The notes: generated from the letters alone by a model not told the origin. Shown: positions 36,549 through 44,722, counted from the first letter of the stretch. The stretch is DNA of 64,000 nucleotides from an uncultured Alphaproteobacteria bacterium (GCA_910587405.1 CAJUKS010000003.1:160610-224609); one strand, 5' to 3'. A program made the numbers and translations.

Positions 36549-36655
36549 GTCACTCGTTTTCTAACCTTGCAAATATGCTTGCGCAATATTTGCTCGGTAA
36601 GCAAACTTCACCCGTCGTCGCCAAAACTTTCACCGGAAGTTTTGGCTTCCTCCGG
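36549..36655. other. Hairpin-rich filler between the two tRNA-Thr copies
   Basis: 107 bases, no gene. It holds GCAAATA / TATTTGC (7-bp stem) and CCAAAACTT / AAGTTTTGG (perfect 9-bp stem, 7-base loop). It ends directly at the CGCAT of copy 2. Confidence 0.6.
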
Positions 36656-36808
36656 CGCATTCGTAATGCGTGGGTCGAGTGTTCGAATCACTTAGTCGGC
36701 ACCATTTCGAGTTTTATAAAAAATCCCGTTGTCAGAGACAGCGGGATTTTTTGCGTTGCTATGCTCTTGCTCGTAGGCCTCGGCAGCGAGCCGCGGCAAC
36801 TCGCTGCG
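36656..36808 (+). repeat. Direct repeat, copy 2: orphan tRNA-Thr 3' part
   Basis: It carries the anticodon stem-loop, variable and T-arms, 3' acceptor strand and terminator, but no D-arm or 5' acceptor strand. Offset from copy 1 is 260 bases. Confidence 0.93.
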
Positions 36809-36823
36809 TTGAATATTTCTATA

Positions 36824-36852
36824 TTGACAAATTTTGTCTATTTATGTTATCG
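36824..36852 (+). promoter_or_regulatory. Possible promoter of the 36899 gene
   Basis: Perfect TTGACA (36824-36829) with, 17 bases on, the weak -10 TTATCG (36847-36852). It starts 15 bases after the second tRNA-Thr repeat ends. Confidence 0.4.
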
Positions 36853-36898
36853 TAACGAATAAAAAAGATTATTAATAATATTTTTAAATTTATCAAAT

Positions 36899-37420
36899 AT
36901 GAAAACGAAAATTTACAAAGTTTTGAAGAGGGTGGCCGTTGTTTTGGTTATGGCCGCTTTTTTGGCGCCGTTTCCGGTTCCTTATCTGTATAAGTTGGAC
37001 CGTGAGTTGGTCGGCGAAGGCACTTTTGTCAGCCACTATTCCGAGTATCAACCCCGTCCCCACCGGAAGCACAGTACGTTGGTGAATCATTTCAGGTATT
37101 ATAACCAGATGAGCAACCGATGGGAGGTTTTGGACATGGACGGTGTCGACAATTCTTGCTTGTTGCCTGAGACGCTTACCGCCGGACAGCATATTTACGT
37201 TTATGCCGTCGGACCGTTGAAGTGGACGGCGGCAACCACGGTCAAAGACGATCTGCGCGGCGTATTTTTTATGCGGGCGATGATCGAATTTATTGTCCGA
37301 ACATTTTTTATGGTTATGGGGATAATATGTTTCCTTATGTTTCGGAGCAACGGAAACGGTGGCGGCGGCGGTCTGAATCCGACATCGATGCTTTTGCTTA
37401 CGACTGCCTCGCGATTTTAG
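36899..37420 (+). CDS. Small membrane protein, unknown, SD-less
   Basis: 173 aa. An N-terminal hydrophobic segment (VAVVLVMAAFLAPFPVPYLY, about 12-31) serves as signal or anchor. A central soluble domain has FRYYNQMSNRWEVLDMDGVD and HIYVYAVGPLKWTAATTVKDDLRG. A second membrane segment (FIVRTFFMVMGIICFLMF, about 130-148) is followed by a Gly-rich loop and a short tail. Two anchors with an extracytoplasmic domain between them are predicted. I recognise no family. The leader is almost pure A/T with no SD, and the gene is single with its own terminator, like several others here that look acquired. It sits directly downstream of the duplicated tRNA-Thr. Confidence 0.7.
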   Translation: MKTKIYKVLKRVAVVLVMAAFLAPFPVPYLYKLDRELVGEGTFVSHYSEYQPRPHRKHSTLVNHFRYYNQMSNRWEVLDMDGVDNSCLLPETLTAGQHIYVYAVGPLKWTAATTVKDDLRGVFFMRAMIEFIVRTFFMVMGIICFLMFRSNGNGGGGGLNPTSMLLLTTASRF

Positions 37421-37466
37421 TTTCGGGAAGCCTCAGGCCTTCTGCAAGCCGTGAAAACTTACTTTT

Positions 37467-37505
37467 AACAGAGTCCCTTCGTCAGTGAAGCGGCTCTGTT
37501 TTTTT
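37467..37505 (+). terminator. Terminator of the 36899 gene
   Basis: 14-position stem AACAGAGTCCCTTC / GAAGCGGCTCTGTT with one mismatch, then T5. Confidence 0.8.
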
Positions 37506-37507
37506 AT

Positions 37508-37538
37508 AAAAACCCTGATTGTAGAAATCAGGGTTTTT
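37508..37538. terminator. Second, perfect 13-bp hairpin
   Basis: AAAAACCCTGATT / AATCAGGGTTTTT with a 5-base loop, right behind the previous terminator. It can stop transcription in both directions. The stretch from here to the next promoter at 37673 shows no gene. Confidence 0.75.
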
Positions 37539-37672
37539 CAATTTTGAGGAGGATGTTATAAACCTATCGGTGTTGTTTTTATCCTGCTTTTTTAAGACAT
37601 AGTGTTTTCCGAAAGGGTTATGGAAATAATATAAAATATTTTGTCTAATATGTCAAGAGAGATTGTTTATGC

Positions 37673-37700
37673 TTGTCCTTATCAGATTAATCCCTATAAT
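37673..37700 (+). promoter_or_regulatory. Promoter of the phosphatase gene
   Basis: TTGTCC (37673-37678), 16 bases, perfect TATAAT (37695-37700). Transcription should start near 37707. An ATG at 37706 is therefore unlikely to be the start, and the TTG at 37736 gains support. Confidence 0.65.
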
Positions 37701-37735
37701 TAATAATGAAATTTACAAGTTACAGGAGAATGATT

Positions 37736-38314
37736 TTGCGCACAGAGTTTTATATCTTTCGTCACGGCGAAACCGAGTTGAACCGCCAGAAACGCTGGCA
37801 GGGTTCCGGAATGGATTATGATTTGACCGAAAACGGCATTGTTCAGGCTCAGAAATTGGCGGCCAAACTACAGGGGAAGGGGATTGAAATCATCTTTTCC
37901 AGTCCTTTGAGGCGAGCGTTTCACACTGCGGAAATTGCGGCCGCGGTGCTTGGCGTTCCGGTTGCGGTAGAAAATGATTTGCGGGAATGCTTTTACGGCG
38001 AGGCAGAGGGACGCCTGATTGCCGATTTGCAACGAGAAGTGCCGCAAATTGTCAACAATTGGAATCGTCCGCAATTTTGGGATTTGCGCTTTGAGGGCGG
38101 CGAGAGCAAAGGCGAAGCCTTGCAACGGGTTTTGGCGGTGTTGGAACGGTTGGCGAAAGAAAACGCGGATGTGATTGGTATCGCAATTCACGGCGGAACC
38201 ATGGCATCGTTGTTGAATTATTTCGGTTTTGAATTCGAAACCGTTCCCAACTGCGGCGCTTTTCATCTGATATATGAAAACGGAAAAGGAACCGTAAACG
38301 GCGGGATTTTCTGA
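37736..38314 (+). CDS. Histidine-phosphatase (phosphoglycerate-mutase-like) family protein
   Basis: About 192 aa. The start is chosen at TTG 37736 because AGGAGA lies 6 bases upstream and the protein then begins MRTEFYIFRHGETELN, the usual family start. The upstream ATG at 37706 coincides with the predicted transcription start. The catalytic RHG (phosphorylated His) is at about residues 8-10, with the second His in IAIHGGTMA. LTENGIVQAQ and SSPLRRAFHTAEIAA are standard family motifs, as are ENDLRECFYGEAEG. It removes phosphate from a small substrate, such as a sugar phosphate or cobalamin precursor. The substrate cannot be read. No cobalamin gene is near. Confidence 0.9.
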   Translation: MRTEFYIFRHGETELNRQKRWQGSGMDYDLTENGIVQAQKLAAKLQGKGIEIIFSSPLRRAFHTAEIAAAVLGVPVAVENDLRECFYGEAEGRLIADLQREVPQIVNNWNRPQFWDLRFEGGESKGEALQRVLAVLERLAKENADVIGIAIHGGTMASLLNYFGFEFETVPNCGAFHLIYENGKGTVNGGIF

Positions 38315-38412
38315 CCGCAGAAACGGTTGTCGGAAAAATTCGGTTGCGGAACAAGGCCGGACGCCGGTTTGGAAGTGAGGGAAAAACAGCTCAAGAGGAA
38401 GGCAAAGCGTTG

Positions 38413-38865
38413 TCAATATTCAATATGATCGAGTTTGTTTTTCCATTCCTCCATGATTTCAACCGCTTCCTTAATTTCCATGTGATGCAGTTGGATCGGA
38501 TTTCCTTCGTAAAAAACGCGGTCGCGAAAACCTATGTTTTCGGCATCATATCGGTCGGCGGCATAATAAATTTCGGCAATATTGGCCCATTTGCAGGCGT
38601 TGAGACACATCGGGCAAGGCTCGCACGAAGTGTAAAGGATGCAGCCGCTCAGGTCAAAACTGTTAAGGTTGCGGCAGGCGTTACGGATGGCCATGACTTC
38701 GCCGTGGGCGGTGGGATCGTTGTCGAGTGCCACCCGGTTGTGTCCTTCTCCGACAATTTCGCCCTGTCGGTTGACAATGATGCAGCCGAAAGGGGAACTG
38801 CCGCTGTCAATCGACTGTTTGCTCAAGCGAACGGCTTTGGTCAGGTTTGCCAAATGATCAATCAT
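38413..38865 (-). CDS. Guanine-deaminase-like nucleoside/base deaminase
   Basis: 150 aa, cytidine-deaminase fold. Zinc site: His and catalytic Glu in PTAHGEVMAIRNAC (H-x-E) and the two Cys in SCEPCPMC. SSPFGCIIVNRQGEIVGEG-type opening and the tail VFYEGNPIQLHHMEI... to DHIEY resemble bacterial guanine deaminase GuaD more than the tRNA deaminase TadA, which lacks the C-terminal extension. It probably converts guanine to xanthine for purine salvage. It is a single gene facing the phosphatase. Confidence 0.85.
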   Translation of the reverse strand: MIDHLANLTKAVRLSKQSIDSGSSPFGCIIVNRQGEIVGEGHNRVALDNDPTAHGEVMAIRNACRNLNSFDLSGCILYTSCEPCPMCLNACKWANIAEIYYAADRYDAENIGFRDRVFYEGNPIQLHHMEIKEAVEIMEEWKNKLDHIEY

Positions 38866-38960
38866 GAAAAATAAACTCCTTTTAAAAATTGCGGATCACA
38901 GATTAATCCAAAAAAGATGAAAGTAAAGAATTAAAAATGTTATTTTTTTGTCAAAATATC

Positions 38961-38989
38961 TTGGCTTTTGTTTAAAATTATCTTATAAT
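38961..38989 (+). promoter_or_regulatory. Promoter of the 39015 gene
   Basis: TTGGCT (38961-38966), 17 bases, perfect TATAAT (38984-38989). Confidence 0.6.
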
Positions 38990-39014
38990 CGTTAACAACA
39001 AAAAGAGGTATGCC

Positions 39015-40208
39015 ATGGCAGGAAAAAAGCGCAAAAAAATCTTGATCGGAACGGCGTTGGGGTTAACGTTGGCCGCCGGCGTATCATTGTATCCCCTGAT
39101 GCGTTATGCGGTTGATACCTATGCGGCGGATTTTGACAAAGCCAAGGCTGTGATTGAAGGCGATACGGTTTCCAAGCAACGGTTTTATGAAAACCTGAAT
39201 TATAGTGACGGCAAATGGAAACTGACTCTGAAAAACGGCAAAGTGGTTGATGCCGGCGAAATAACCGATTTTCGGGTTAAAGACCGTAAGCAGCATCAGG
39301 TATTGCGAAACGTGAAGTTGAAAACGACGGTTGACACCGTCAGAGTGCGTTACGCCAAAAACGGCGAAAAGCAATATTCTTCGGCAATTGTTTACGGAAT
39401 GGGGGCGCGGGACAGTTTGGGCTATCTGCCTTCTTTCGGCTTGTACAGCTGGGATCAGTTGAAAATGCGTTATTTTAAGGCGGATAACGAAAAGTTGCAG
39501 CGAATTGTTGATAAGTTTAACGATAAATACAACTGTACCCGCCGCCACGAATACCAGCATTATCTGAATGCTCTCGCCGGTATCGGCCGCAGCGGCCAGA
39601 GTTATGAAACCAAGTTTGTCGAATGTTGTCTTGACGAGGTCTCGGCCAATGTTGCCCAACTGCTGGAGCAGCGCAAAAACTACTTGGATAACGGCAAGGA
39701 CGTTTCTTATATTACGTGGCGTTTCAAGTTTTATGCCGACAGTGTTAAAAGCGGAAAAGTAAAACCGCAGGCGGGCGTTTACACGAAAGAAGAAATTGAG
39801 TTGATTGCCAACGGCGTATTTGATGTTTGGATGAAAGAAAAGTTTGATCTGTATATTAAAAAAAGCAGCGGCCGGGCAATTAATATTCTGCGCAAAACCA
39901 ATTATAACGGAATTCAGCCCAATGAAACGCGGCATCGCGAACTGATGACGAAATGTTTTACGATAGACGGCATTGACTTTTATCCTCATATTGCCGCGCG
40001 GGAAGATGAAATTCGTGTCAAGATTCCTAATGAAACGCTGAAAGTGTTCCGATATTTGAAAAAAGAAAAGTTCAAAAAGATGACTTATGTTGACAAGTTG
40101 GAACAACAGCGAATTGAAAAAGGGGAACGGGAATATAATCTGACGTTGGCCAAAAATAAAGCGTTGGCAAAAATGCGCAATATTCTTAACCGCGGCAATG
40201 AACTCTGA
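39015..40208 (+). CDS. Membrane-anchored protein with HExxH zinc-protease motif
   Basis: 397 aa, with AAGAGG SD. A basic start and one hydrophobic segment (about 8-28: ILIGTALGLTLAAGVSLYPLM) suggest an uncleaved anchor with the rest in the periplasm. HEYQH at residues 178-182 fits HExxH. A Glu (FVECCLDEVSAN, Glu208, about 26 residues on) could be the third zinc ligand as in gluzincin-type peptidases. The adjacent Cys pair could form a disulfide. The rest is helical and Lys-rich. I recognise no named family, and activity is inferred from the motif alone. Single gene with its own promoter and terminator. Confidence 0.75.
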   Translation: MAGKKRKKILIGTALGLTLAAGVSLYPLMRYAVDTYAADFDKAKAVIEGDTVSKQRFYENLNYSDGKWKLTLKNGKVVDAGEITDFRVKDRKQHQVLRNVKLKTTVDTVRVRYAKNGEKQYSSAIVYGMGARDSLGYLPSFGLYSWDQLKMRYFKADNEKLQRIVDKFNDKYNCTRRHEYQHYLNALAGIGRSGQSYETKFVECCLDEVSANVAQLLEQRKNYLDNGKDVSYITWRFKFYADSVKSGKVKPQAGVYTKEEIELIANGVFDVWMKEKFDLYIKKSSGRAINILRKTNYNGIQPNETRHRELMTKCFTIDGIDFYPHIAAREDEIRVKIPNETLKVFRYLKKEKFKKMTYVDKLEQQRIEKGEREYNLTLAKNKALAKMRNILNRGNEL

Positions 40209-40240
40209 AAAAAGAGCCGGTTAAAAACCGGCTCTTTTTT
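40208..40240. terminator. Bidirectional terminator between the HExxH gene and murA
   Basis: AAAAAAGAGCCGGTT / AACCGGCTCTTTTTT, a perfect 15-bp stem with a 3-base loop, overlapping the ends of both convergent genes. Confidence 0.92.
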
Positions 40241-41537
40241 ATTCTTCCTGATCGTCCTTAATGCGCACAATATCGGCGCCGACGCCGCGCAGTTTGTGTT
40301 CCAGTTTTTCGTATCCGCGGTCCAGGTGGTAGACCCGGTTGACAATCGTTTCCCCTTCGGCGACCAAGCCGGCCAGAACCAGGGCGAAAGAAGCGCGAAG
40401 ATCGGTTGCCATAACCTGAGCGCCGTAGAGTTTCGGAACACTGCGCACGATTGCGGAGGCATGGCCGTGAACATTGATGTTGGCGCCCATACGCAACAGT
40501 TCGGGCACATGCATGAAGCGGTTTTCAAAAATGGTTTCGGTGACCATGGAGGCACCGTCAGCGGTCAGCATCAAAGTCAGGAACTGTGCCTGCAGGTCGG
40601 TCGGAAAGCCCGGATAATAGTCGGTCATGATATCTTTGCCTTCCAGAACACAGTTTTCGGCATCAATTACGATGCTGTGCGGTTTTTCGCTGATGCGTAC
40701 CCCGGCTTCGGCAAGAATTTTCAGCGGGGTCTGCAAAGTGGCGGCCTGAGCGTTGATCAGTTCTATCTTACCGCGGGTGATGGCGGCAGCAACGGCGTAA
40801 GAGCCGGCTTCGATACGGTCGGGGATGACTTTATGGATGACGCCGCGCAGTTCTTTGACGCCTTCGATGGTCAATATCGGCGTGTTGATACCGCTGATTT
40901 TGGCCCCCATCGCGTTGAGCATTTCCGCCAAATTGCCGATTTCGGGTTCCATGGCGGCGTTTTCGATCACGGTGGTGCCGCGGGCTAAGGTTGCGGCCAT
41001 TAAAATGTTGCAGGTGGCGCCGACCGAAGCGATGTTAAAAATCAGGTGTGCCCCCTGAAGGCCGTTTTCGGCTTTGGCAATCACATAACCGTTTTTGATT
41101 TCGATTGAAGCGCCCATTTGTTCAAGCGCCGAAAGATGGATGTCCATCGGGCGCGCCCCGATGGCACAGCCGCCCGGCAGCGAGAGCTCGACATAATGTT
41201 CACGTGCCAGCAACGGACCGAGAACGTAATAAGAAGCCCGCATTTTGCGAACATAGTCATAGGGGGCAACCAGACTTGCCGGTTGCGCGGTTTGATAGGA
41301 ATATACTTTGCACGGGTTGCCGTCGATGACTTCGTCGTGGCTGTCGATTTTGGTTCCGAGTTGTTCAAGCAGCAAATTCATCGAACGGATGTCGGAAAGA
41401 AGCGGCATGTTGGTAAGTGTCACCCGTTCGCGCGTAAGAAGAGAAGCGCAGATCAACGGCAAAGCGGCGTTTTTGGCACCGCTGATGTAAATTTGTCCGG
41501 TAAGTTTGTTGCCGCCCTTAATTTTCAGTTTGTCCAT
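40239..41537 (-). CDS. murA: UDP-N-acetylglucosamine 1-carboxyvinyltransferase MurA
   Basis: 432 aa, first committed step of peptidoglycan synthesis: it adds enolpyruvate from PEP to UDP-GlcNAc in the cytoplasm. Family motifs: [25 protein letters not shown] (first 25 positions include the UDP-GlcNAc loop Lys and Asn), and [15 protein letters not shown] with the PEP-binding/fosfomycin-target Cys retained, so fosfomycin sensitivity would be expected. [14 protein letters not shown] and [17 protein letters not shown] are conserved. Length is normal. A 50-codon gene overlaps its start by 20 bases. Confidence 0.97.
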   Translation of the reverse strand: MDKLKIKGGNKLTGQIYISGAKNAALPLICASLLTRERVTLTNMPLLSDIRSMNLLLEQLGTKIDSHDEVIDGNPCKVYSYQTAQPASLVAPYDYVRKMRASYYVLGPLLAREHYVELSLPGGCAIGARPMDIHLSALEQMGASIEIKNGYVIAKAENGLQGAHLIFNIASVGATCNILMAATLARGTTVIENAAMEPEIGNLAEMLNAMGAKISGINTPILTIEGVKELRGVIHKVIPDRIEAGSYAVAAAITRGKIELINAQAATLQTPLKILAEAGVRISEKPHSIVIDAENCVLEGKDIMTDYYPGFPTDLQAQFLTLMLTADGASMVTETIFENRFMHVPELLRMGANINVHGHASAIVRSVPKLYGAQVMATDLRASFALVLAGLVAEGETIVNRVYHLDRGYEKLEHKLRGVGADIVRIKDDQEE

Positions 41538-41670
41538 GTTCTTGTGCTTTCTGTAATTTCAGTTTTTGCAGAGCTTCCTGCTGTTTTTTGCGTTTTTCAA
41601 GATTTTTTTGCAGAGCTTTGGCCTCGCGCTCAAAGCGCAATTCGGACCGCCGGGGTTTTCTTTCAGTCAT
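41518..41670 (-). CDS. 50-aa basic coiled-coil protein overlapping murA
   Basis: Reading the minus strand from the ATG at 41670 gives 50 codons ending at TAA 41518-41520, inside murA by 20 bases in another frame. The protein starts MTERKPRRSELRFER and continues in a Lys/Gln/Leu pattern (EAKALQKNLEKRKKQ, then [15 protein letters not shown]), which suggests one charged helix or coiled coil. AGGAC lies 8 bases upstream. The overlap would couple its translation to murA. No family recognised. It could simply be a leader that tunes murA expression. Confidence 0.6.
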   Translation of the reverse strand: MTERKPRRSELRFEREAKALQKNLEKRKKQQEALQKLKLQKAQEHGQTEN

Positions 41671-41928
41671 ATTAAGTCCTATCGGTAAAACATCGGCTGT
41701 TACTATAACAGCTTTCGGTTGTTGAAATCAAGCGCTTCGGATGCATTTGTGCAAAACAACCCCCGGTCACAAAAGCCGATCGCGGCAGAGAAGGTAGAAA
41801 AGGGCGGAAGATAAGACAACTGATAGTTTATAAGAAAAACTTAATAATAACTATTGATGTTTGTAAAAAAAATATGTAAATTATTGATTGTAATTTTCTT
41901 AAATCTAAAATTAAGACGGGTGATTGTT

Positions 41929-42225
41929 ATGAAAAAATATGTTTTGTGTTTGTTTGTGTTGTTATCCGGATGTGGTACCGGGGTTACTTTTTCGCATCGG
42001 CAAAACGGTGCGGATATTTATACGGCGCAGTGTAACGGGGCTTTTGTGAATATTTCTTTTTGCTATCGCTTGGCGAGCCAGGCTTGCAACGGCAATTTTG
42101 AAGTGATCAGTTCTTCGGTGGAAAATGCCGGCTCTTCAGGACAGATTGATATGACCCAACTGATGGGGCCGAGTTACTCAACGACCCCGATGATTAACCG
42201 CTCAATTATGTTTTATTGCAAATAG
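41929..42225 (+). CDS. Small outer-membrane-type lipoprotein, unknown
   Basis: 98 aa. Type II signal peptide MKKYVLCLFVLLSGCG with lipid Cys at about residue 15. The mature part is short and contains four Cys (YTAQCNGAFVNISFCYRLASQ, then ACNGNFEV and a C-terminal YC), probably paired. The last 30 residues are Ser/Thr/Met-rich. The start is chosen at 41929 because the lipoprotein signal begins there; the open frame reaches back to 41854, but that stretch gives an unlikely double hydrophobic segment. No strong SD (GGGTGAT). Single gene with a terminator 47 bases on. The gap before it (41671-41928) is AT-rich, with no gene seen. Confidence 0.7.
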   Translation: MKKYVLCLFVLLSGCGTGVTFSHRQNGADIYTAQCNGAFVNISFCYRLASQACNGNFEVISSSVENAGSSGQIDMTQLMGPSYSTTPMINRSIMFYCK

Positions 42226-42271
42226 GCATAAGGCCGGCAATATTCGGGTTGTAGTGAATCCGGCAGAAAAG

Positions 42272-42298
42272 AAAAGCTTCGGTTTCCGAAGCTTTTTT
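42272..42298 (+). terminator. Terminator of the small lipoprotein gene
   Basis: AAAAGCTTCGG / CCGAAGCTTTT, an 11-bp stem with a 3-base loop and more T. Confidence 0.9.
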
Positions 42299-42365
42299 AA
42301 TTTGAATGGCAGAGATATTTTTAATGTCAGTTGTGTTTGTTGCCGCGGTTGAGACTTTTGGGATA

Positions 42366-42398
42366 GCTGCCGCTTTTCGGAAGATGAGAAGCGGCAGC
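42366..42398. other. Perfect 10-bp hairpin behind the broken hydrolase gene
   Basis: GCTGCCGCTT (42366-42375) and AAGCGGCAGC (42389-42398). The minus strand has no clear T-run after it, so terminator function is uncertain. Confidence 0.5.
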
Positions 42399-42428
42399 CT
42401 CAAAACGTTACCGAAGATCAGTTTGTTT

Positions 42429-43493
42429 TCATTTCAGATTGTCGCTGAAAAACTTTTCCAACTTGTCAAACGGAATTTTATCGGTTTGGTCGTATAAATC
42501 GACATGGTTGGCGTTGGGGATGATCATCAGTTCCTTATTGTCGCCCTTAAGCTTTTTATAGGCGTCTTCGCTAAAGTAACGGCTGTGGGCGTTCTCACCG
42601 TGAAGCAGCAGAACGGCGCTTTGAATTTCGTCGCTGTAGGACAGTATCGGCATATTGATAAATGACAGCGAAGAAGTCATGTTCCAGCCGCCGTTCGAGT
42701 TTAGCGAATTTTTATGATAGCCGCGCGGCGTTTTATAATAGCCGTAATAGTCTTTTACAAATTGCGGTTCTTCACCGGTCAGCCGATCGGGAAGTCCGGG
42801 AGCGACGGCATATGAGCCGTTCTTGTAATCTTCGGTCCGCTGGGCGTTAAGACGGCGTTTCAATTCACGGCGCTCTTCTGAGGTCATGGCATCAAAATAG
42901 CCGTTGGCGTTGACGCGGCTCATATCATACATGGTGGACGTCACCGTTGCTTTAATCCGAGGATCGACGGCTGCGGCGTTGAGAGCAAAACCGCCAAATC
43001 CGCAAATGCCGATAACGCCTATTTTTTCGGGATCGACATCGGGCCGGGTACTCAGATAATCGACCGCAGCGCCGAAGTCCTCGGTATTGATGTCGGGAGA
43101 AGTGACGTTTCGCGGTTAGCCGCCGCTTTCGCCGGTGAAAGAAGCGTCAAAGGCCAGGGTGACAAAACCGCGTTCGGCCATCGTCTGGGCATAAAGCCCC
43201 GAAGCCTGTTCTTTAACGGCGCCGAAAGGCCCGCTTACCGCAATTGCCGGCATTTTGGCACCGGTTTGATTTTTTGGCGTATAGAGGTCGTCGGTCAAAG
43301 TTATGCCGTAGCGGTTTTTAAAGGTGACTTTTTGCACGTCGGCTTTGTCGCTTTGCGCAAAGGTTTTGTCCCAGGGATGATTTGATTCCAAATTCATTGC
43401 AGATGCTCCGTTGAGAGGTAGGGTTGATAAAAGCAGTCCGAACAGGGCGGACAGGGTTGTCTTAAAACCATTTTCAGGCCATGTTGTTACCAT
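42429..43493 (-). pseudogene. Alpha/beta hydrolase (dienelactone-hydrolase-like), broken by one stop codon
   Basis: The frame runs 354 codons in one phase, with a single internal TAA at 43116-43118 (codon 126). Before it: signal-peptide-like LSALFGLLLSTLPLNGASA, then NRYGITLTDDLYTPKN, GERGFVTLAF-type strand and DASFTGESGG. After it, without any shift: PRNVTSPDINTEDFGAAVDYL, GVIGICGFGGFALNAAA with the nucleophile elbow G-x-C-x-G, later ANHVDLYD with the catalytic His. Homologues usually read GESGG-Q-PRN, so the stop looks like CAA changed to TAA. No other damage is visible, so the event is recent, or the stop is read through, or it is a sequence error. The intact protein would be an exported hydrolase. 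Confidence 0.88.
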
Positions 43494-43637
43494 TGTTTTC
43501 TCCTGTCGTTGGGTGGTTAAAAAGCGGTTGTATATAATATAAGCCGTTTTAATTTGGATAACAAATACTTATATTTTATCTTATTCTATGCTTTTTAGGC
43601 ATATCACCAGCCAGAGGAGTGTCAATGAGGAAAGGAG

Positions 43638-43666
43638 TTGACAATTTGGACAAAATGATCTAATTT
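43638..43666 (+). promoter_or_regulatory. Promoter of the 43723 gene
   Basis: Perfect TTGACA (43638-43643), 17 bases, TAATTT (43661-43666). A 50-base leader without clear SD follows. Confidence 0.6.
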
Positions 43667-43722
43667 TTAAGCATGCAAAATTTATTAATTGTCTTTTATT
43701 ATTAACTTTAAACTTTAACAGG

Positions 43723-44244
43723 ATGAAACGAAAAGTAAGAGCCTTATTAAATCTGATGAAGGAAATGGGTGTGACAATCAACGATCTGCTCATCTATGAC
43801 GACAGTATCGAGACCACCAAAAAATTTCCTCTGGAAGTCTACTTCTCCGACCAAACCCGCTCTTTTGACGTGGAGCACTATTACAAGGGAAAACACCGTA
43901 CGCCGGAAGGAGTCATCATCGGCAACACCGTTTTCGCTTTGGCAAACAGGGCGCAAAGTATTGAATGCGGCGTGGCCGAACGATATTGCAATCAAGCTTT
44001 TTCGCGCGACTTGACAGGAACGTTGCCGACCGAAGAGCAGGTTGCGCTTTTAACGGAGAATTTGGATCTTTATGAACAGATTTCCGTGTTCCTGCAACAG
44101 GGAAGACTGGGAAAGAACCGTTTGGCGATTGCTGATGAGAGCAACTCCGACGAGTGGCAGAATTATTATAATATGCAGCGGGGAATTAAATGCGCTCACA
44201 ACAGTTGGACGCTGGTTCTGCCGGTTATCAATCTTGAACAGTGA
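43723..44244 (+). CDS. Unknown soluble protein, imported-looking
   Basis: 173 aa, no signal peptide or membrane segment. The start MKRKVRALLNLMKEMGVTIN is helical and basic. Then PLEVYFSDQTRSFDVEHYYKGKH, GNTVFALANRAQSIECGVAERYC and a C-terminal DEWQNYYNMQRGIKCAHNSW are visible. No family recognised. The leader is AT-rich with no SD beyond AACAGG immediately before ATG. It is single, with its own promoter and a strong terminator, like the genes at 6154, 11468 and 36899. Confidence 0.7.
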   Translation: MKRKVRALLNLMKEMGVTINDLLIYDDSIETTKKFPLEVYFSDQTRSFDVEHYYKGKHRTPEGVIIGNTVFALANRAQSIECGVAERYCNQAFSRDLTGTLPTEEQVALLTENLDLYEQISVFLQQGRLGKNRLAIADESNSDEWQNYYNMQRGIKCAHNSWTLVLPVINLEQ

Positions 44245-44296
44245 AATGCCTGAACCGGTTGCGGTTTGAAACATTTCTTTTATTTGAACAAACGAA

Positions 44297-44332
44297 AAGA
44301 GGTTTCCGTTATCGGAAACCTCTTGTTTTTTG
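44297..44332 (+). terminator. Terminator of the 43723 gene
   Basis: AAGAGGTTTCCG / CGGAAACCTCTT, a perfect 12-bp stem with a 4-base loop, then GTTTTTT. Confidence 0.92.
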
Positions 44333-44359
44333 AGACTCGGCCGACTGGTGCCGGTTCCG

Positions 44360-44722
44360 CTACATCTTCGGATTGCCGAAGAAATCGTAACCGGCCGGGT
44401 CATAACCTTCATGATCATAACCCATAATGTCGTAACCGTTTTCGTCATAACCGTCGCGGTCGCGATTGTAACGGTCATAGCCTTCACGGTCAAAACCGTT
44501 GCGGTCGAAACCGTCATAATCGTAACCGCCGCGGTCGAAACCGTCGCGATCAAAACCTTCACGATCAAAACCTTCACGGTTGAAACCGTCGCGACCAAAA
44601 CCGTCACGGTCATAGCCTTCACGGTCAAAACCGTCGTAATCGTATCCTTCGCGGTCATAGCCGTAGATGTTGAAGCCTTTGTGGTCATAACCGAAACGAT
44701 TGTAGGTGCGATTTTTTTTCAT
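44360..44722 (-). CDS. Tandem five-residue-repeat protein (Gly-Tyr/Phe-Asp-x-x)
   Basis: 120 aa, almost wholly built of about 20 units of five residues, G-[YF]-[DN]-[RYEH]-[EDGN]: for example GYDREGYDYDGFDREG and later GFNREGFDREGFDRDGFDRG. One G is replaced in the unit NRDRD. Tyr/Phe/Asp/Arg dominate, there is no Cys, and the charge alternates. This is not the A(D/N)-L-x-x pentapeptide beta-helix. It may be a disordered or stacked aromatic structure. The DNA has a 15-base period, so all frames are open and produce false long ORFs on both strands. A consensus promoter lies upstream on the minus strand, with no SD. Function unknown. Confidence 0.8.
   Translation of the reverse strand: MKKNRTYNRFGYDHKGFNIYGYDREGYDYDGFDREGYDRDGFGRDGFNREGFDREGFDRDGFDRGGYDYDGFDRNGFDREGYDRYNRDRDGYDENGYDIMGYDHEGYDPAGYDFFGNPKM

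Noticed and set aside
36410..36862. Open frames across the tRNA-Thr repeats, including two nearly identical ones
   Set aside because: They run through tRNA and terminator sequence and are alike only because the DNA is duplicated. No SD or family support.
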